A stretch of 46,949 nucleotides of DNA from JAPXLN01 sp033809515 (GCA_033809515.1 JAPXLN010000011.1:1-46949); one strand, 5' to 3'. Counted from the first letter of the stretch, positions 1 to 8,494 are shown. The notes: generated by a model from the letters alone, not told the origin. Numbers and translations are program-made.

Positions 1-22
1 TTATCAAGTAAATCAAAGCAAA

Positions 23-48
23 ACAGCGATTGCTACAGCAATTGCTGT
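23..48. repeat. Tandem palindromic element at window start
   Basis: Positions 35-48 form a perfect 14-bp palindrome (ACAGCAATTGCTGT). It is preceded at 23-36 by a near-identical copy (ACAGCGATTGCTAC). The element lies about 90 bp upstream of a good promoter. It could be an operator for the cluster that follows or the end of a transcript from outside the window. No T-run follows, so a terminator is not supported. Confidence 0.35.
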
Positions 49-136
49 CTAATGTCCAAAGTTAGGGGGTCAACCCGCCAAACGAGCAACTCTGATCCAG
101 GAGCTTTCTCATCCCCAAAGAATCAGAAAAGCGTTA

Positions 137-164
137 TTGACATATATTCAAAACCCGTTACAAT
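137..164 (+). promoter_or_regulatory. Probable sigma-A promoter of the NifX/DUF5320/MinD cluster
   Basis: TTGACA at 137-142 and TACAAT at 159-164 are separated by 16 bases. This is a full -35 match and a five-of-six -10 match, about 85 bases before the GTG start of the first gene. It is the best consensus promoter seen in the window. Confidence 0.6.
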
Positions 165-250
165 GGTTATGGGTATATATCTAGAATCCTCGGGGCAAAT
201 CAGTACTGTAGCGCAGGTTTCGACTACATTTGGCGGGAGGCCTCAGAACA

Positions 251-616
251 GTGAAGATAGCCGTCTGTTCACAAGGAAGCGGTTTGGATGCGCAGGTAGA
301 CTCAAGATTCGGCAGGTGTCCTTACTTCGTCATCGTCGATCTGGAAAGCGACCGCGTCAAGACCATCGAGAACTCTTCCCTGGCTTCAGGCCATGGAGCA
401 GGCACAGGAGCTGCGCAACTTTTGGCCGACGAAGGTGTGGAAGCAGTGTGCGCACACCACGTAGGTCCCAATGCTTTTGCGGCTCTGGACGCTTGTGGAA
501 TTACCATGTACACAGCTGATCCAGGCAAGAAAATAGATGACATAGTCCAGGAGCTCAGAGACGGCAAACTGAGCACGCATGACAGCGCCACAAGATCCCC
601 GGGGTGGCGCAACTAA
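251..616 (+). CDS. NifX/NifB-like dinitrogenase iron-molybdenum cofactor family protein
   Basis: A small (121 aa) single-domain protein of the family found in NifX, NafY and the C-terminus of NifB, whose members bind iron-sulfur or Fe-Mo clusters. The N-terminus MKIAVCSQGSGLDAQVDSRF and the following RCPYF segment are typical, as is the later GTGAAQLLADEGVEAV stretch. I chose GTG 251 because GGGAGG lies about ten bases upstream at 235-240; a TTG at 230 would overlap that site. No nitrogenase genes are near. Two DUF5320 genes and two ferredoxin-MinD ATPases follow on the same strand, so a role in handling or storing a metal cluster of the ORP type is more likely than nitrogen fixation. That role is inferred from context. 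Confidence 0.85.
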   Translation: MKIAVCSQGSGLDAQVDSRFGRCPYFVIVDLESDRVKTIENSSLASGHGAGTGAAQLLADEGVEAVCAHHVGPNAFAALDACGITMYTADPGKKIDDIVQELRDGKLSTHDSATRSPGWRN

Positions 617-707
617 CAGAACGGAGCAACGAGAAATGGGATGTACCGGGCAACGCTGGGAAACAGGAGTTTTCCGGGAAGACCCGGATTCTGAAAGGAG
701 GGTTAGT

Positions 708-944
708 ATGCCAGGTGGAGACGGAACAGGTCCCTTGGGCCGTGGCTCTATGACTGGCAGAGGCCTCGGATACTGTGCCAGAGTTTTCCTTCCAGGATCC
801 TCCAGCACCAGTCGAGGTCTCAGGCTGGATCTTGGTCGCAGAGGCAGAGGGTCCGGTTACTCAGGCAGAGGCAGAGGTCTCGGATTGAGATGGTTTGCAG
901 GGCCGGTGGCGTTGAGTCGCTGGATAGCCGGGCGCCGGAGGTAG
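708..944 (+). CDS. DUF5320 domain-containing protein (first copy)
   Basis: A 78-aa basic, Gly/Arg-rich protein. It begins MPGGDGTGPLGRGSMTGRG followed by LGYC, the hallmark of DUF5320, whose function is unknown. A very strong site, AAAGGAGG at 694-702, fixes the ATG at 708. The body is low complexity (repeated GRG) and lacks the acidic C-terminal coiled coil seen in the second copy, so it is a short or shortened paralogue. The 14 bases just before both DUF5320 starts are the same, which indicates a local duplication. Genes of this family often sit beside NifX-like proteins and ferredoxin-MinD ATPases, as here. Confidence 0.75.
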   Translation: MPGGDGTGPLGRGSMTGRGLGYCARVFLPGSSSTSRGLRLDLGRRGRGSGYSGRGRGLGLRWFAGPVALSRWIAGRRR

Positions 945-996
945 AATTGGCACTGGCGCAAACTAGCCAAGCATTTCTGAAGAAAGGAGGGTTAGT

Positions 997-1473
997 ATGC
1001 CAGGTGGAGATAGAAGCGGTCCCTACGGTGACGGTTCCATGACCGGCAGAGGATTCGGATACTGCGCCGGATTCCCACATCCAGGGTGTGTTGCGCCTGG
1101 TCCGGGTCTCGGACGAGGGCGCAGAGGGTTCGGCGCAGGCAGAGGCTTCCGTGGAGGCAGGCCGGGCTTTGCCAGGGGTTTCGGTAGAAGCTATGGACGA
1201 GGTTACGGAAGAAGCTTTGGCAGAGGCTTTGGTCGTGGCTACGGTGCCATGTACAGAGGCTGGGGGCCGGCAAGGTATGCTTATTCCGACGTCCCGGCCG
1301 GTCATCCGTACTACGGCGCCGGTCAGTATGAACCGGTAGACCAGAAAGAGCTTCTCAAGGAAGAAGCGGATTTCCTCAAGGGACAGATGGAGATGATTGA
1401 AGAGCGTCTGTCGGGAATTGACAGAGCTCTTAAGGATCTCGGGAAGTCCAACAGTGACGAGGGCGACGAGTAG
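997..1473 (+). CDS. DUF5320 domain-containing protein (second copy)
   Basis: A 158-aa protein with the same start signature as its neighbour (MPGGDRSGPYGDGSMTGRG, then FGYC). A long Gly/Arg/Phe-rich stretch with GRGFGRG-type repeats covers about residues 38-85. An acidic helical C-terminus from about residue 110 (KELLKEEADFLKGQMEMIEE) probably forms a coiled coil. AAGGAGGG precedes the ATG. Family function is unknown. The CxxxxxxxC pair near residues 23-31 could bind metal, but that is a guess. It probably forms one operon with the NifX-like gene and the MinD pair. Confidence 0.85.
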   Translation: MPGGDRSGPYGDGSMTGRGFGYCAGFPHPGCVAPGPGLGRGRRGFGAGRGFRGGRPGFARGFGRSYGRGYGRSFGRGFGRGYGAMYRGWGPARYAYSDVPAGHPYYGAGQYEPVDQKELLKEEADFLKGQMEMIEERLSGIDRALKDLGKSNSDEGDE

Positions 1474-1727
1474 CACGACAACACAAGAGCGAGCGCGGCA
1501 AGCGTGAGATAGCGCGACGAATAGCGTGATGAAAAGAGCGGCTGCAGAACGGTAAGACGAACGGCAGGGGAGCGAGGATCTGATTTCCGCTCCCCTGCAG
1601 AGACAGGCAACGGGCAGCCCGCGCGTGCGGAAGGCGGTGCAGGCCCGCATAACCCGGGAACGCCAAACCAGCCTTGTGCATAGTGATTACCACAATAGTG
1701 AGAAACCGCAGATGGGAGAGCTGACTG

Positions 1728-2657
1728 ATGCAAATCTCTGTAGCCAGCGGAAAAGGCGGAACGGGCAAGACAATGGTGGCAGTCAATTTGACCCTGACAA
1801 GAGCAGTTCAGAATCAGACACCCGGGGCAAAAGTTCAGCTTCTGGATTGCGACGTAGAGGGGCCTAACTGCCATGTGTTTTTGAGGCCTGAGATTACTGA
1901 GAGACAGACAGTTGAGGTCAAGGCCCCCAGAATTGACCAGGCTTCTTGCACCCACTGCGGCGTCTGCAGCGATTCCTGCGAGTTCAACGCCATGGTCGTC
2001 ACAAGGAAAAGCGTGCTGTTGCTGCCCGAGCTTTGCCACGGGTGCGGAGTGTGTGCGTGGTTGTGTCCGGCCAAAGCCATATCGGAAATCGACAGAGAAA
2101 TCGGGGTTGTGGAATCAGGCACGGTAAGTTTGCGCTCGGTTGCCCCGTCAGAACCATCAAACCCGTCAGACCTTCTGTTCACCCATGGCTTCCTGAACCC
2201 CGGCGAACCGCTGGCGCCAACGGTCATAGGTCGCGTGCGATCCACAGCCCAGGACGACTGCACCATCTTCCTGGACGTACCTGCCGGAAATTCGTGTTCC
2301 ATGGTGGAATCTGTCATGGATACGGACTTCTGTATCCTGGTGACTGAACCCACGCCCTTCGGCCTTCACGACCTCGTTCTGGCCGTGGAAACTCTGAAGA
2401 AACTCAACGTGCCGTCAGGGGTGGTCATCAACAGGTGCGACCTTGGTGACCGCAGAGTCGAGGAATACTGCAAGTCGCAGAACATCCCCATCTTGCTGAA
2501 GATTCCGCTGGACCGCAGGATAGCTGAGCTGTACGCCCGGGGCGAACCCGTAGTGGCGCACTCTGAGCGCTATCAAGATATGTTTGAGGAGCTCTTGGTG
2601 AAAGTTGAGAAACTGTGCAAAGGAGAACATAACTATGCAGGGGGATTCACAGACTAA
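1728..2657 (+). CDS. MinD/Mrp-type P-loop ATPase with 2x[4Fe-4S] ferredoxin insert (first)
   Basis: A 309-aa member of the MinD/ParA/Mrp superfamily. The deviant Walker A motif SGKGGTGKT covers residues 7-15. An inserted ferredoxin domain supplies two four-cysteine clusters, at Cys74/77/80/84 and Cys103/106/109/113. Related proteins are linked to iron-sulfur or Mo/Cu cluster assembly, and paired copies occur in the Desulfovibrio ORP cluster, where they interact with NifX-like proteins. A GGGAG site precedes the ATG. The gene overlaps the second ATPase by 23 bp, so the two are probably translationally coupled and may form a heterodimer. Confidence 0.9.
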   Translation: MQISVASGKGGTGKTMVAVNLTLTRAVQNQTPGAKVQLLDCDVEGPNCHVFLRPEITERQTVEVKAPRIDQASCTHCGVCSDSCEFNAMVVTRKSVLLLPELCHGCGVCAWLCPAKAISEIDREIGVVESGTVSLRSVAPSEPSNPSDLLFTHGFLNPGEPLAPTVIGRVRSTAQDDCTIFLDVPAGNSCSMVESVMDTDFCILVTEPTPFGLHDLVLAVETLKKLNVPSGVVINRCDLGDRRVEEYCKSQNIPILLKIPLDRRIAELYARGEPVVAHSERYQDMFEELLVKVEKLCKGEHNYAGGFTD

Positions 2658-3594
2658 GGCGCCTCGCGCCAGGCAATGCCGTGAACTGGTAATACTCAGC
2701 GGAAAAGGCGGCACAGGTAAGACATCTGTGACAGGCGGCTTCTCCCATCTGGCTGAAGATGCCGTGCTATGCGATTGCGACGTAGACGCAGCTAACCTGG
2801 GCCTTCTCTTGCACCCGCAAGCCACCGAAACACACCCGTTCTACGCGTCAAAGAAGGCACACATAGACAGCCAAAAATGCTCCAACTGCGAAAAGTGCCG
2901 GGAAGTCTGCCGGTTCGAGGCTATCATGCCGGTCACAGATAACCCGGCTAATCAGACCAGCCAGGCCGTTCAGGCCGGACGGACCGACCACGTCAACCGG
3001 CTGTTGTGCGAAGGCTGCGGTTTCTGCTTTCACGTGTGTCCCGAGCAGGCCGTCACCATGGAAGAGGCACTGTCCGGCCACTGGTACGTATCAGACACCG
3101 AGCATGGCCCCCTTGTCCACGCCCGGCTGGAACCAGGCGAAGGCAATTCGGGGAAGCTTGTGTCTGCAGTCAGGCTGAAAGCCAGGGATATCCAGAAAGC
3201 GCAGGGCAAAGCTATGGTAATCACCGACGGCCCGCCGGGTACCGGCTGTCCGGTCATAGCGTGCATTTCCGGCGCAGACCTGGCCCTTATCGTCACCGAG
3301 CCGACCCTGTCAGGCATCAGCGACCTTGAACGAATCGTTGAAGTATGCCATCACTTCAGGGTTCCGGCACTTATATGTATTAATAAATACGACATTGATC
3401 TTGATAATACCGAGACCATCAAGCGACGGGCCGGCCAGATGAACTGCCCGGTCGCCGGCCAAATCCCCTACGACCACATGGTGCCGAAAGCTATGGTAGA
3501 CGGCGTTCCGGCCACAGCGTACGACTGCCCTGCCGGCACCGGCATTCGGGCACTGTGGGATACCATGAGCACGCGCCTGCTGTCCGACGACTAA
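2635..3594 (+). CDS. MinD/Mrp-type P-loop ATPase with 2x[4Fe-4S] ferredoxin insert (second)
   Basis: A 319-aa paralogue of the preceding gene with the same architecture. Walker A SGKGGTGKT is at residues 22-30. Ferredoxin cysteines are at 82/85/88/92 and 125/128/131/135, followed by a DGPPGTGCPV Walker-B-like segment. I chose ATG 2635 because AAAGGAG at 2619-2625 sits nine bases upstream; an in-frame ATG at 2605 lacks such a site. A linker of about 20 residues between the two clusters (NPANQTSQ and following) is Gln/Ala-rich and longer than in the first copy. Likely partner of the first ATPase; the exact client cluster is unknown. Confidence 0.9.
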   Translation: MQGDSQTKAPRARQCRELVILSGKGGTGKTSVTGGFSHLAEDAVLCDCDVDAANLGLLLHPQATETHPFYASKKAHIDSQKCSNCEKCREVCRFEAIMPVTDNPANQTSQAVQAGRTDHVNRLLCEGCGFCFHVCPEQAVTMEEALSGHWYVSDTEHGPLVHARLEPGEGNSGKLVSAVRLKARDIQKAQGKAMVITDGPPGTGCPVIACISGADLALIVTEPTLSGISDLERIVEVCHHFRVPALICINKYDIDLDNTETIKRRAGQMNCPVAGQIPYDHMVPKAMVDGVPATAYDCPAGTGIRALWDTMSTRLLSDD

Positions 3595-3716
3595 GACTCA
3601 CAAGCCAAAGCCACAAAGCCAGGGCCCAACAGCGAAGGTCGAAGAGCCACACTCGTTTGGCGCGTTTTCAACGGTCCATACGCCTACAAAAACATCGGGC
3701 CATCCGCACCTGGCTC

Positions 3717-4529
3717 CTAGCGGGCCAGGGCGATCATGGCCCGCAGGCCCTGGAAAGCTGTCAGGTAGTCATCAGCCGTGAAGGTCACGGTTTTCGGGTC
3801 CACCAGTTTGGAATAGGGCATTCTGGCAGCATTCTCAGCCAGGCCAGAGTCCTTGAACTCAATCTTGAACGTAACCGGGGAGCCTGGCAGCCAGGGCCCG
3901 GCCGAATCCAGTGACGCAAGGGCTTTCTCCGTCTCCTGTCTGATGAGAGCTTGCGCCCTCTCAGGAGGCAGGCACAAGGCAGATTGCCTGGTGATAGCAG
4001 TCTTGACCGTAGCTGTCCTGACGTGAGGCAGAAGCTCCTTAGCTTCCCGGCTCACAACATCGTCTCCGCACACCAGGATCAGCGGAACACCAAAATGCCC
4101 GGCCAATCCCGCGTTGATGCCGGTCTCCCCCAAAATAACGTCATTCACCCAAACATTGGCCACACTGGCACCGGATATTGTGTGGCTGAGCACGCCCGGA
4201 GTCCCCATGCGTGCATGATAGCCAACGAAAATGGCAGCTGCACAGTCTTTCCCTATGCCCTGCATCATGGAAAGGGGCTTGGGAGACCCAGTTATCAAGG
4301 AAGCTGCAGGGTTGACCTTCTCAATGAGAAGGTTAATCATAGAGCCATGGGAATCGTTCACAACTACCTCAGTGGCCCCCGCATTGAAAGCTCCCTCAAT
4401 AGCTGCATTGACCTCACCCGTCATAAGACTGCGAGCGCGCCCGTAATCTCTGCCGTCAGAGGAAGTGTGTGCCCCTGACGCAACAACACCGGAGATTCCT
4501 TCGATATCGCAGGAAATAAAGACTTTCAC
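3717..4529 (-). CDS. dppA: D-aminopeptidase DppA (M55 family zinc peptidase)
   Basis: A 270-aa protein matching the M55 D-aminopeptidase family, which removes N-terminal D-amino acids such as D-Ala from short peptides. The zinc-site residues line up with Bacillus subtilis DppA: Asp8 and Glu10 in ISCDIEGISG, His61 in NDSHGSM, His105 in GYHARMG and Glu135 in LGETGIN. His116 in LSHTISG fits the proposed nucleophile. Length is normal. The gene stands alone, divergent from threonine dehydratase, with no dipeptide transporter nearby. Peptidoglycan-peptide or D-peptide recycling is the likely role. Confidence 0.92.
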   Translation of the reverse strand: MKVFISCDIEGISGVVASGAHTSSDGRDYGRARSLMTGEVNAAIEGAFNAGATEVVVNDSHGSMINLLIEKVNPAASLITGSPKPLSMMQGIGKDCAAAIFVGYHARMGTPGVLSHTISGASVANVWVNDVILGETGINAGLAGHFGVPLILVCGDDVVSREAKELLPHVRTATVKTAITRQSALCLPPERAQALIRQETEKALASLDSAGPWLPGSPVTFKIEFKDSGLAENAARMPYSKLVDPKTVTFTADDYLTAFQGLRAMIALAR

Positions 4530-4866
4530 CGGATCGCCTCCCTAGATTTTCTCCCGGCCGGGGACGAAGCTCTCAATGGGATCCAAGTCGCTCCTCCCTT
4601 TGGTTTTCCCCAACCGCGCCTTCGTTGTCTAACCTTTCTTCTACAGGGAGGCGCTTACTCCTGCCAAAACCGCCCCGCCCGCATTTCAATCAAGTCCCAA
4701 CCTGGGTTCAGCGCCGGTCGCCTGAGACACAGCCTTTGATCAGCACCGGTTAGGTGAAACATTGGGGCTGGTTGAACAAAATCGGCATCCGTAATAACAT
4801 CACTAGCATGGAGATCAGCTATGCAATGCTGGACTAGACGAAAACGCGCTAAAGGGGGTCTCTATA
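4530..4866. other. Divergent intergenic region between dppA and threonine dehydratase
   Basis: A 337-bp gap that must hold promoters for both genes. The only convincing element is a rightward promoter at 4772-4800. No T-box, riboswitch fold or strong terminator was recognised. Confidence 0.5.
4772..4800 (+). promoter_or_regulatory. Putative promoter of threonine dehydratase
   Basis: TTGAAC at 4772-4777 and TAACAT at 4795-4800 are separated by 17 bases, 66 bases before the TTG start. The -35 is good and the -10 matches four of six positions. Confidence 0.4.
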
Positions 4867-5823
4867 TTGGCCAGTTTCGATGTCCTAGAGTGTGCAGAAC
4901 GGCTTAGACCCTGGGTAACAAGAACCCCGTTGGTAGAAGCTGAGTCATTGTCTCAACGAACCGGGAAGAAGGTATACCTGAAGCTGGAAACCTTACAGAA
5001 GGCCGGGGCGTTCAAATTCCGCGGCGCCATGAATTACATGCTTAACCTCGCCAAAGAGGAAGCTGAAAAAGGCGTGATCACTGCGTCCAGCGGCAACCAT
5101 GGCCTGGCAATGTCCCTTGCGGGAAAGCTCATGGGTGTAGCAACCACAGTAGTTATGCCCGTGAACGCTCGATTGGTGAAAAGAGAGCGGGCGATGGCTT
5201 ACGGAGCTACTCTCATCCTTCATGGCAACTCGTACGACGAAGCACAAGAGCACGCCAAGGTTTTGGCAGGCCTGCACGGGTTTACATACGTTCCGAGCTT
5301 CAACCATCCTCGTATCATAGAGGGACAAGGCACTATCATGTACGAGATCCTGTTGGATCTCCCAAAGGTGGACACGGTCTTTGTCCCCGTTGGCGGCGGA
5401 GGGCTCCTCTCGGGCTTGCTTCTTGCCAAAGCCCAGCTGAGGGGCAGGGCCAGAATCGTAGGTGTGGAGCCTTACGGGGCTGCCAGCATGAAGGCCTCAC
5501 TGGACGCAGGCGCTGTTGCCGCCCTGTCAGACATGAACACCATCGCTGACGGAGTTGCGGTTGGCGCTCCCGGAGAGCTCAATTTGGAGATTGTGCGCCG
5601 ACTGAAACCGTCTATGGAGTGCGTCTCCGATGAGGCGATACTGAGCGCTCAGAAGATTTTGTTGGAAGAGGCAAGACTCATTGCCGAACCCTCAGGTTCG
5701 GTCTCCGTGGCTGGTCTGTTGGCCGGGAAGTTGCCACCGGAGGCAGAGCATGTTGTCTGCGTAATTAGCGGGGGAAATCTGGACCTCTCGAGCCTCCGGC
5801 AGCTGATCTGCTCAGGAACATAA
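4867..5823 (+). CDS. ilvA: Threonine dehydratase (threonine ammonia-lyase), ACT-less type
   Basis: A 318-aa PLP fold-type II enzyme that deaminates L-threonine (and often serine) to 2-oxobutyrate (or pyruvate) and ammonia. The PLP lysine is Lys50 in GAFKFRGA. The substrate loop SSGNHG lies near residue 78 and the phosphate-binding loop VGGGGLLSG near 175. The protein ends after the catalytic domain, so it lacks the C-terminal ACT-like regulatory domain of the isoleucine-feedback-inhibited enzyme and is the short TdcB-like type. A TTG start is preceded by AAAGGGGGT at about 4850-4859. No isoleucine-pathway genes are adjacent; dapB follows about 150 bp downstream. Confidence 0.9.
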   Translation: MASFDVLECAERLRPWVTRTPLVEAESLSQRTGKKVYLKLETLQKAGAFKFRGAMNYMLNLAKEEAEKGVITASSGNHGLAMSLAGKLMGVATTVVMPVNARLVKRERAMAYGATLILHGNSYDEAQEHAKVLAGLHGFTYVPSFNHPRIIEGQGTIMYEILLDLPKVDTVFVPVGGGGLLSGLLLAKAQLRGRARIVGVEPYGAASMKASLDAGAVAALSDMNTIADGVAVGAPGELNLEIVRRLKPSMECVSDEAILSAQKILLEEARLIAEPSGSVSVAGLLAGKLPPEAEHVVCVISGGNLDLSSLRQLICSGT

Positions 5824-5979
5824 TGTCCGCCTGTCAATTTCGGACGCTTGACCAGGGAGAAGCGGAACAACCTCCGCTCCTATCCGGAAGATTCCAGGAG
5901 CCCCTGCTCACAAGATCATCAGTTGCCTCCGGGAATACCCAGGTGGTAGGCTAAGTATCAATGCATGGGGGTGGAATAC

Positions 5980-6777
5980 TTGAAAATACTTTTGCATGGA
6001 TGCAACGGAAAGATGGGACAGGTGATTACCAGGATTCTCAAACAGTCTTCTGATAGGCCTTCCGATAGGCCTTCTGACAAGGCTGACATGGAGATCGTCT
6101 GCGGCGTTGACCTTGACCCTCTCAAGTTTGAGAATGACTACCCGGTCTATCCCTCCTTGACTAAGGTTACCGAAAGCCCGGATATGCTCATAGACTTTTC
6201 GCACCACTCCTGCCTGGACGGACTGCTGACCTTCGGCTTAGCCAGGTGTGTTCCGCTGGTAATCTGCACTACGGGCTTCAGTCCCAGTCAGAAGCAGATG
6301 ATGAACGACGCTGCAAAGAGGATCCCCATTTTGAACGCACCTAACATGGCCCTTGGTGTGAACCTGATAGTCTCATTGGCACAGCAAGCTGCCCAGATCC
6401 TCCACGAGGACTTCGACATAGAGATCGTTGAGAAACACCACAACCAGAAAGTGGACGCTCCCAGCGGGACCGCCCTGATGATTGCCGGCGCCATAAACTC
6501 AAGCCTCAACGACAGCCTGGAATTCACATTTGGAAGACACTCCAAGACAGACAAGCGCCAAAAGAAAGAACTGGGCATCCACGCTGTTCGCGGCGGGGCA
6601 ATCGTAGGAGAACACAGCGTCATCTTCGCGGGCCCTGGCGAAGTCATAGAGATCAACCATTCGGCCATTTCCAGAGACGTGTTCGCATACGGCGCCCTCA
6701 GAGCTGCCCGGTTCCTTGAAGGCCAGAAGCCTGGCTTGTACAGCATGAAGGATGTAATAGAAAGCAGCGACGATTAG
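5980..6777 (+). CDS. dapB: 4-hydroxy-tetrahydrodipicolinate reductase DapB
   Basis: A 265-aa NAD(P)H-dependent reductase of the lysine/diaminopimelate pathway. The N-terminal Rossmann motif is HGCNGKMGQ and the signature EKHHNQKVDAPSGTA holds the substrate-binding and catalytic residues. I chose TTG 5980 because GGGGGTGG at 5967-5974 is a well-placed ribosome site; an ATG at 5965 has no comparable site and lies on top of it. Positions 6049-6081 hold a 12-bp direct repeat encoding SDRPSDRPSDK, an insertion after the first helix. No other dap genes are in view, so the gene is separated from the rest of the pathway. Confidence 0.92.
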   Translation: MKILLHGCNGKMGQVITRILKQSSDRPSDRPSDKADMEIVCGVDLDPLKFENDYPVYPSLTKVTESPDMLIDFSHHSCLDGLLTFGLARCVPLVICTTGFSPSQKQMMNDAAKRIPILNAPNMALGVNLIVSLAQQAAQILHEDFDIEIVEKHHNQKVDAPSGTALMIAGAINSSLNDSLEFTFGRHSKTDKRQKKELGIHAVRGGAIVGEHSVIFAGPGEVIEINHSAISRDVFAYGALRAARFLEGQKPGLYSMKDVIESSDD

Positions 6778-6835
6778 CAGCGGCCAGCCTGCCAAACTAG
6801 AGCGAAGTACCGAACCCTTGGCATTGCTCAAGAGC

Positions 6836-6868
6836 AGAAGCTGCGAACCAAGACGGCTCGCAGCTTCT
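6836..6868. terminator. Hairpin downstream of dapB
   Basis: A perfect 11-bp inverted repeat, AGAAGCTGCGA at 6836-6846 and TCGCAGCTTCT at 6858-6868, with an 11-base loop. The following bases are not a clean T-run, so it is a weak or non-canonical terminator, 58 bp after the dapB stop. Confidence 0.45.
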
Positions 6869-7062
6869 TAGTACCAAGGACTGCTCCAAAGCTGCTCGTA
6901 CACTTACATGCCGATGTCTTGGCCCAATTGTTTCCAGGGTACATAGGTCTCCGGAATCATTTTCGCCCGAAACCCCCTCCGAACATCATTGAAAGTACAG
7001 GTTCCGCTCCCACTGCACGATTAGTGTTGTAGTCGTAAATTTCCTTGAAAGGAGTCAGAAGC

Positions 7063-8460
7063 ATGAGTCGAACAAAACTGATGGTGACATCACTCCTTGT
7101 CCTGACGCTGCTGTTGGGAACAGCCGTGTCAGGATCGGCAGCCGCCCCTGGGAAAGGGAAAAAGGCGCTTTTCAGTGATGTCGACCAGGTAGCCTGGGCG
7201 CTGCCTGAGCTAGCGAAGATGAATGCAATACGTGTCATACGAGGCTATGGCGATGGCACGTTTCGCCCAATGGCGAGTCTCAAGCGTCAGGACGCAGTCC
7301 TGATGGCAGTTCGCCTGGTTGGGTTAGAGGAGGAAGCAGAGGAAGCTCTCGAGAGCGAAATTCCGTTCAAGGATGCAGACAAGATTTCAGACTATGCTCT
7401 CGGCGCTGTGTCTCTGGCCTGCAGCAACGGCTGGCTTGACCCTCTGTTCAGCGTCGAAGAGCACGGCAACTTCCAGCCCCAGAAATCCGCGTCCCGCTTG
7501 TGGGTCACAGTCCTGTTGGTTAGTGCACTGGAATCAGCAGGTACCCCTCAGGAACCTGCGGAGATTGCCCCTGGGGTATTTGACACCAACCTGAAGTTCA
7601 AGGATGCAGACAAGGTTCCGGAGGCATTGATTGAGTACGTAGCCAGAGCAGTCGAACTCGGCCTCATCAAAGGGTTCGACGATGGCACCTTGCAGCCTGA
7701 TAAGCCGGTGACCAGGGCACAGATGGCTGCGCTGTTGGCCAGAACCGACGACAACCTGACTCTCTTTGAGTGCAAAAAGTGCTGTGATGAAGTTGAGGGT
7801 AAGGTCGTCTCCGTTCTGGCGGACCAGATTGCCGTCCAGACTAAGAAAGGCGAGACTGTAGTAGTGGAGTTCGCTCCGCAGATCTCCATATTCGTAGGTA
7901 AAGAAGAGACCACCTGGGAAGCAATCTGCCCCGGCGATGAGGTTGAAGTGAAACTCAACCGGGATGGGCTTGCGGTCTTCATCGAAATAGACCGCGACGA
8001 CGAAGATGATGACCACGATGACGACTGCGATGACACAGACGAGAGTACCATGAAAGCAAAGATTGTCAGCCTTACACTCCCTGAGACTGAGGCCGAAGGT
8101 TCCATCACCGTCTATCCCGGCAAGAGTTCAAACCCAAAAACCTTCGCCCTTGCCGGAGACCTGAAGATTGAAGACGGACTCGCTCTTGAAGATATCGAAC
8201 CGAGGATTAGAAGCCAGGGCGAGACGCAAAACCGATCCGGGAGCCCGTGTACTTTCCACGGGCTCTCCTATTTTGAACGCAGTGTAGACTCCGGAGTCTT
8301 TATGGAAGTACTTGCCTCTAAAGGACCTCGGTTTCCTTCCGCTTTTCACCGTACCCTACATCCATACCACCGCCTTTCCATCCCAGAGAATGAGAGACGA
8401 AAGCGACCGGAATCTTCTCGTATGACCCAAAGGCATATGGTCCAGAGAGATATTCTTTGA
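7063..8460 (+). CDS. S-layer homology domain protein, 3' end probably damaged
   Basis: The reading frame encodes 465 aa. A signal peptide (MSRTKLMVTSLLVLTLLLGT, cleaved after about Ala28) is followed by three SLH repeats at about residues 34-85, 105-165 and 175-225. A beta-rich region and an Asp-rich calcium-binding-like stretch (DRDDEDDDHDDDCDDTDES) come next. SLH domains anchor proteins to cell-wall pyruvylated polymers. ATG 7063 has AAAGGAG at 7048-7054. From about residue 385 the sequence no longer looks like protein, and the frame runs straight through a terminator-like hairpin at 8241-8265. I infer that the original C-terminus and stop were lost by deletion or frameshift. Confidence 0.8.
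   Translation: MSRTKLMVTSLLVLTLLLGTAVSGSAAAPGKGKKALFSDVDQVAWALPELAKMNAIRVIRGYGDGTFRPMASLKRQDAVLMAVRLVGLEEEAEEALESEIPFKDADKISDYALGAVSLACSNGWLDPLFSVEEHGNFQPQKSASRLWVTVLLVSALESAGTPQEPAEIAPGVFDTNLKFKDADKVPEALIEYVARAVELGLIKGFDDGTLQPDKPVTRAQMAALLARTDDNLTLFECKKCCDEVEGKVVSVLADQIAVQTKKGETVVVEFAPQISIFVGKEETTWEAICPGDEVEVKLNRDGLAVFIEIDRDDEDDDHDDDCDDTDESTMKAKIVSLTLPETEAEGSITVYPGKSSNPKTFALAGDLKIEDGLALEDIEPRIRSQGETQNRSGSPCTFHGLSYFERSVDSGVFMEVLASKGPRFPSAFHRTLHPYHRLSIPENERRKRPESSRMTQRHMVQRDIL
8241..8274 (+). terminator. Terminator-like hairpin inside the S-layer gene reading frame
   Basis: GAGCCCGTG at 8241-8249 pairs with CACGGGCTC at 8257-8265 around a 7-base loop and is followed by TCCTATTTT. It lies inside the open frame of the S-layer gene, about 190 bases before its stop, as expected if the gene once ended just upstream. 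Confidence 0.6.
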
Positions 8461-8494
8461 ACTTGACTGCAACGAATCCCCCTCCCTCCATGAG

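Noticed and set aside
52..519. 155-aa rightward frame overlapping the NifX-like gene
   Set aside because: It is out of frame with a clear NifX-like protein, has no ribosome site and is rich in Arg and Ser as expected for a shadow frame.
820..1650. 276-aa leftward frame opposite the DUF5320 genes
   Set aside because: It mirrors low-complexity Gly/Arg codons of two well-supported genes and has no ribosome site.
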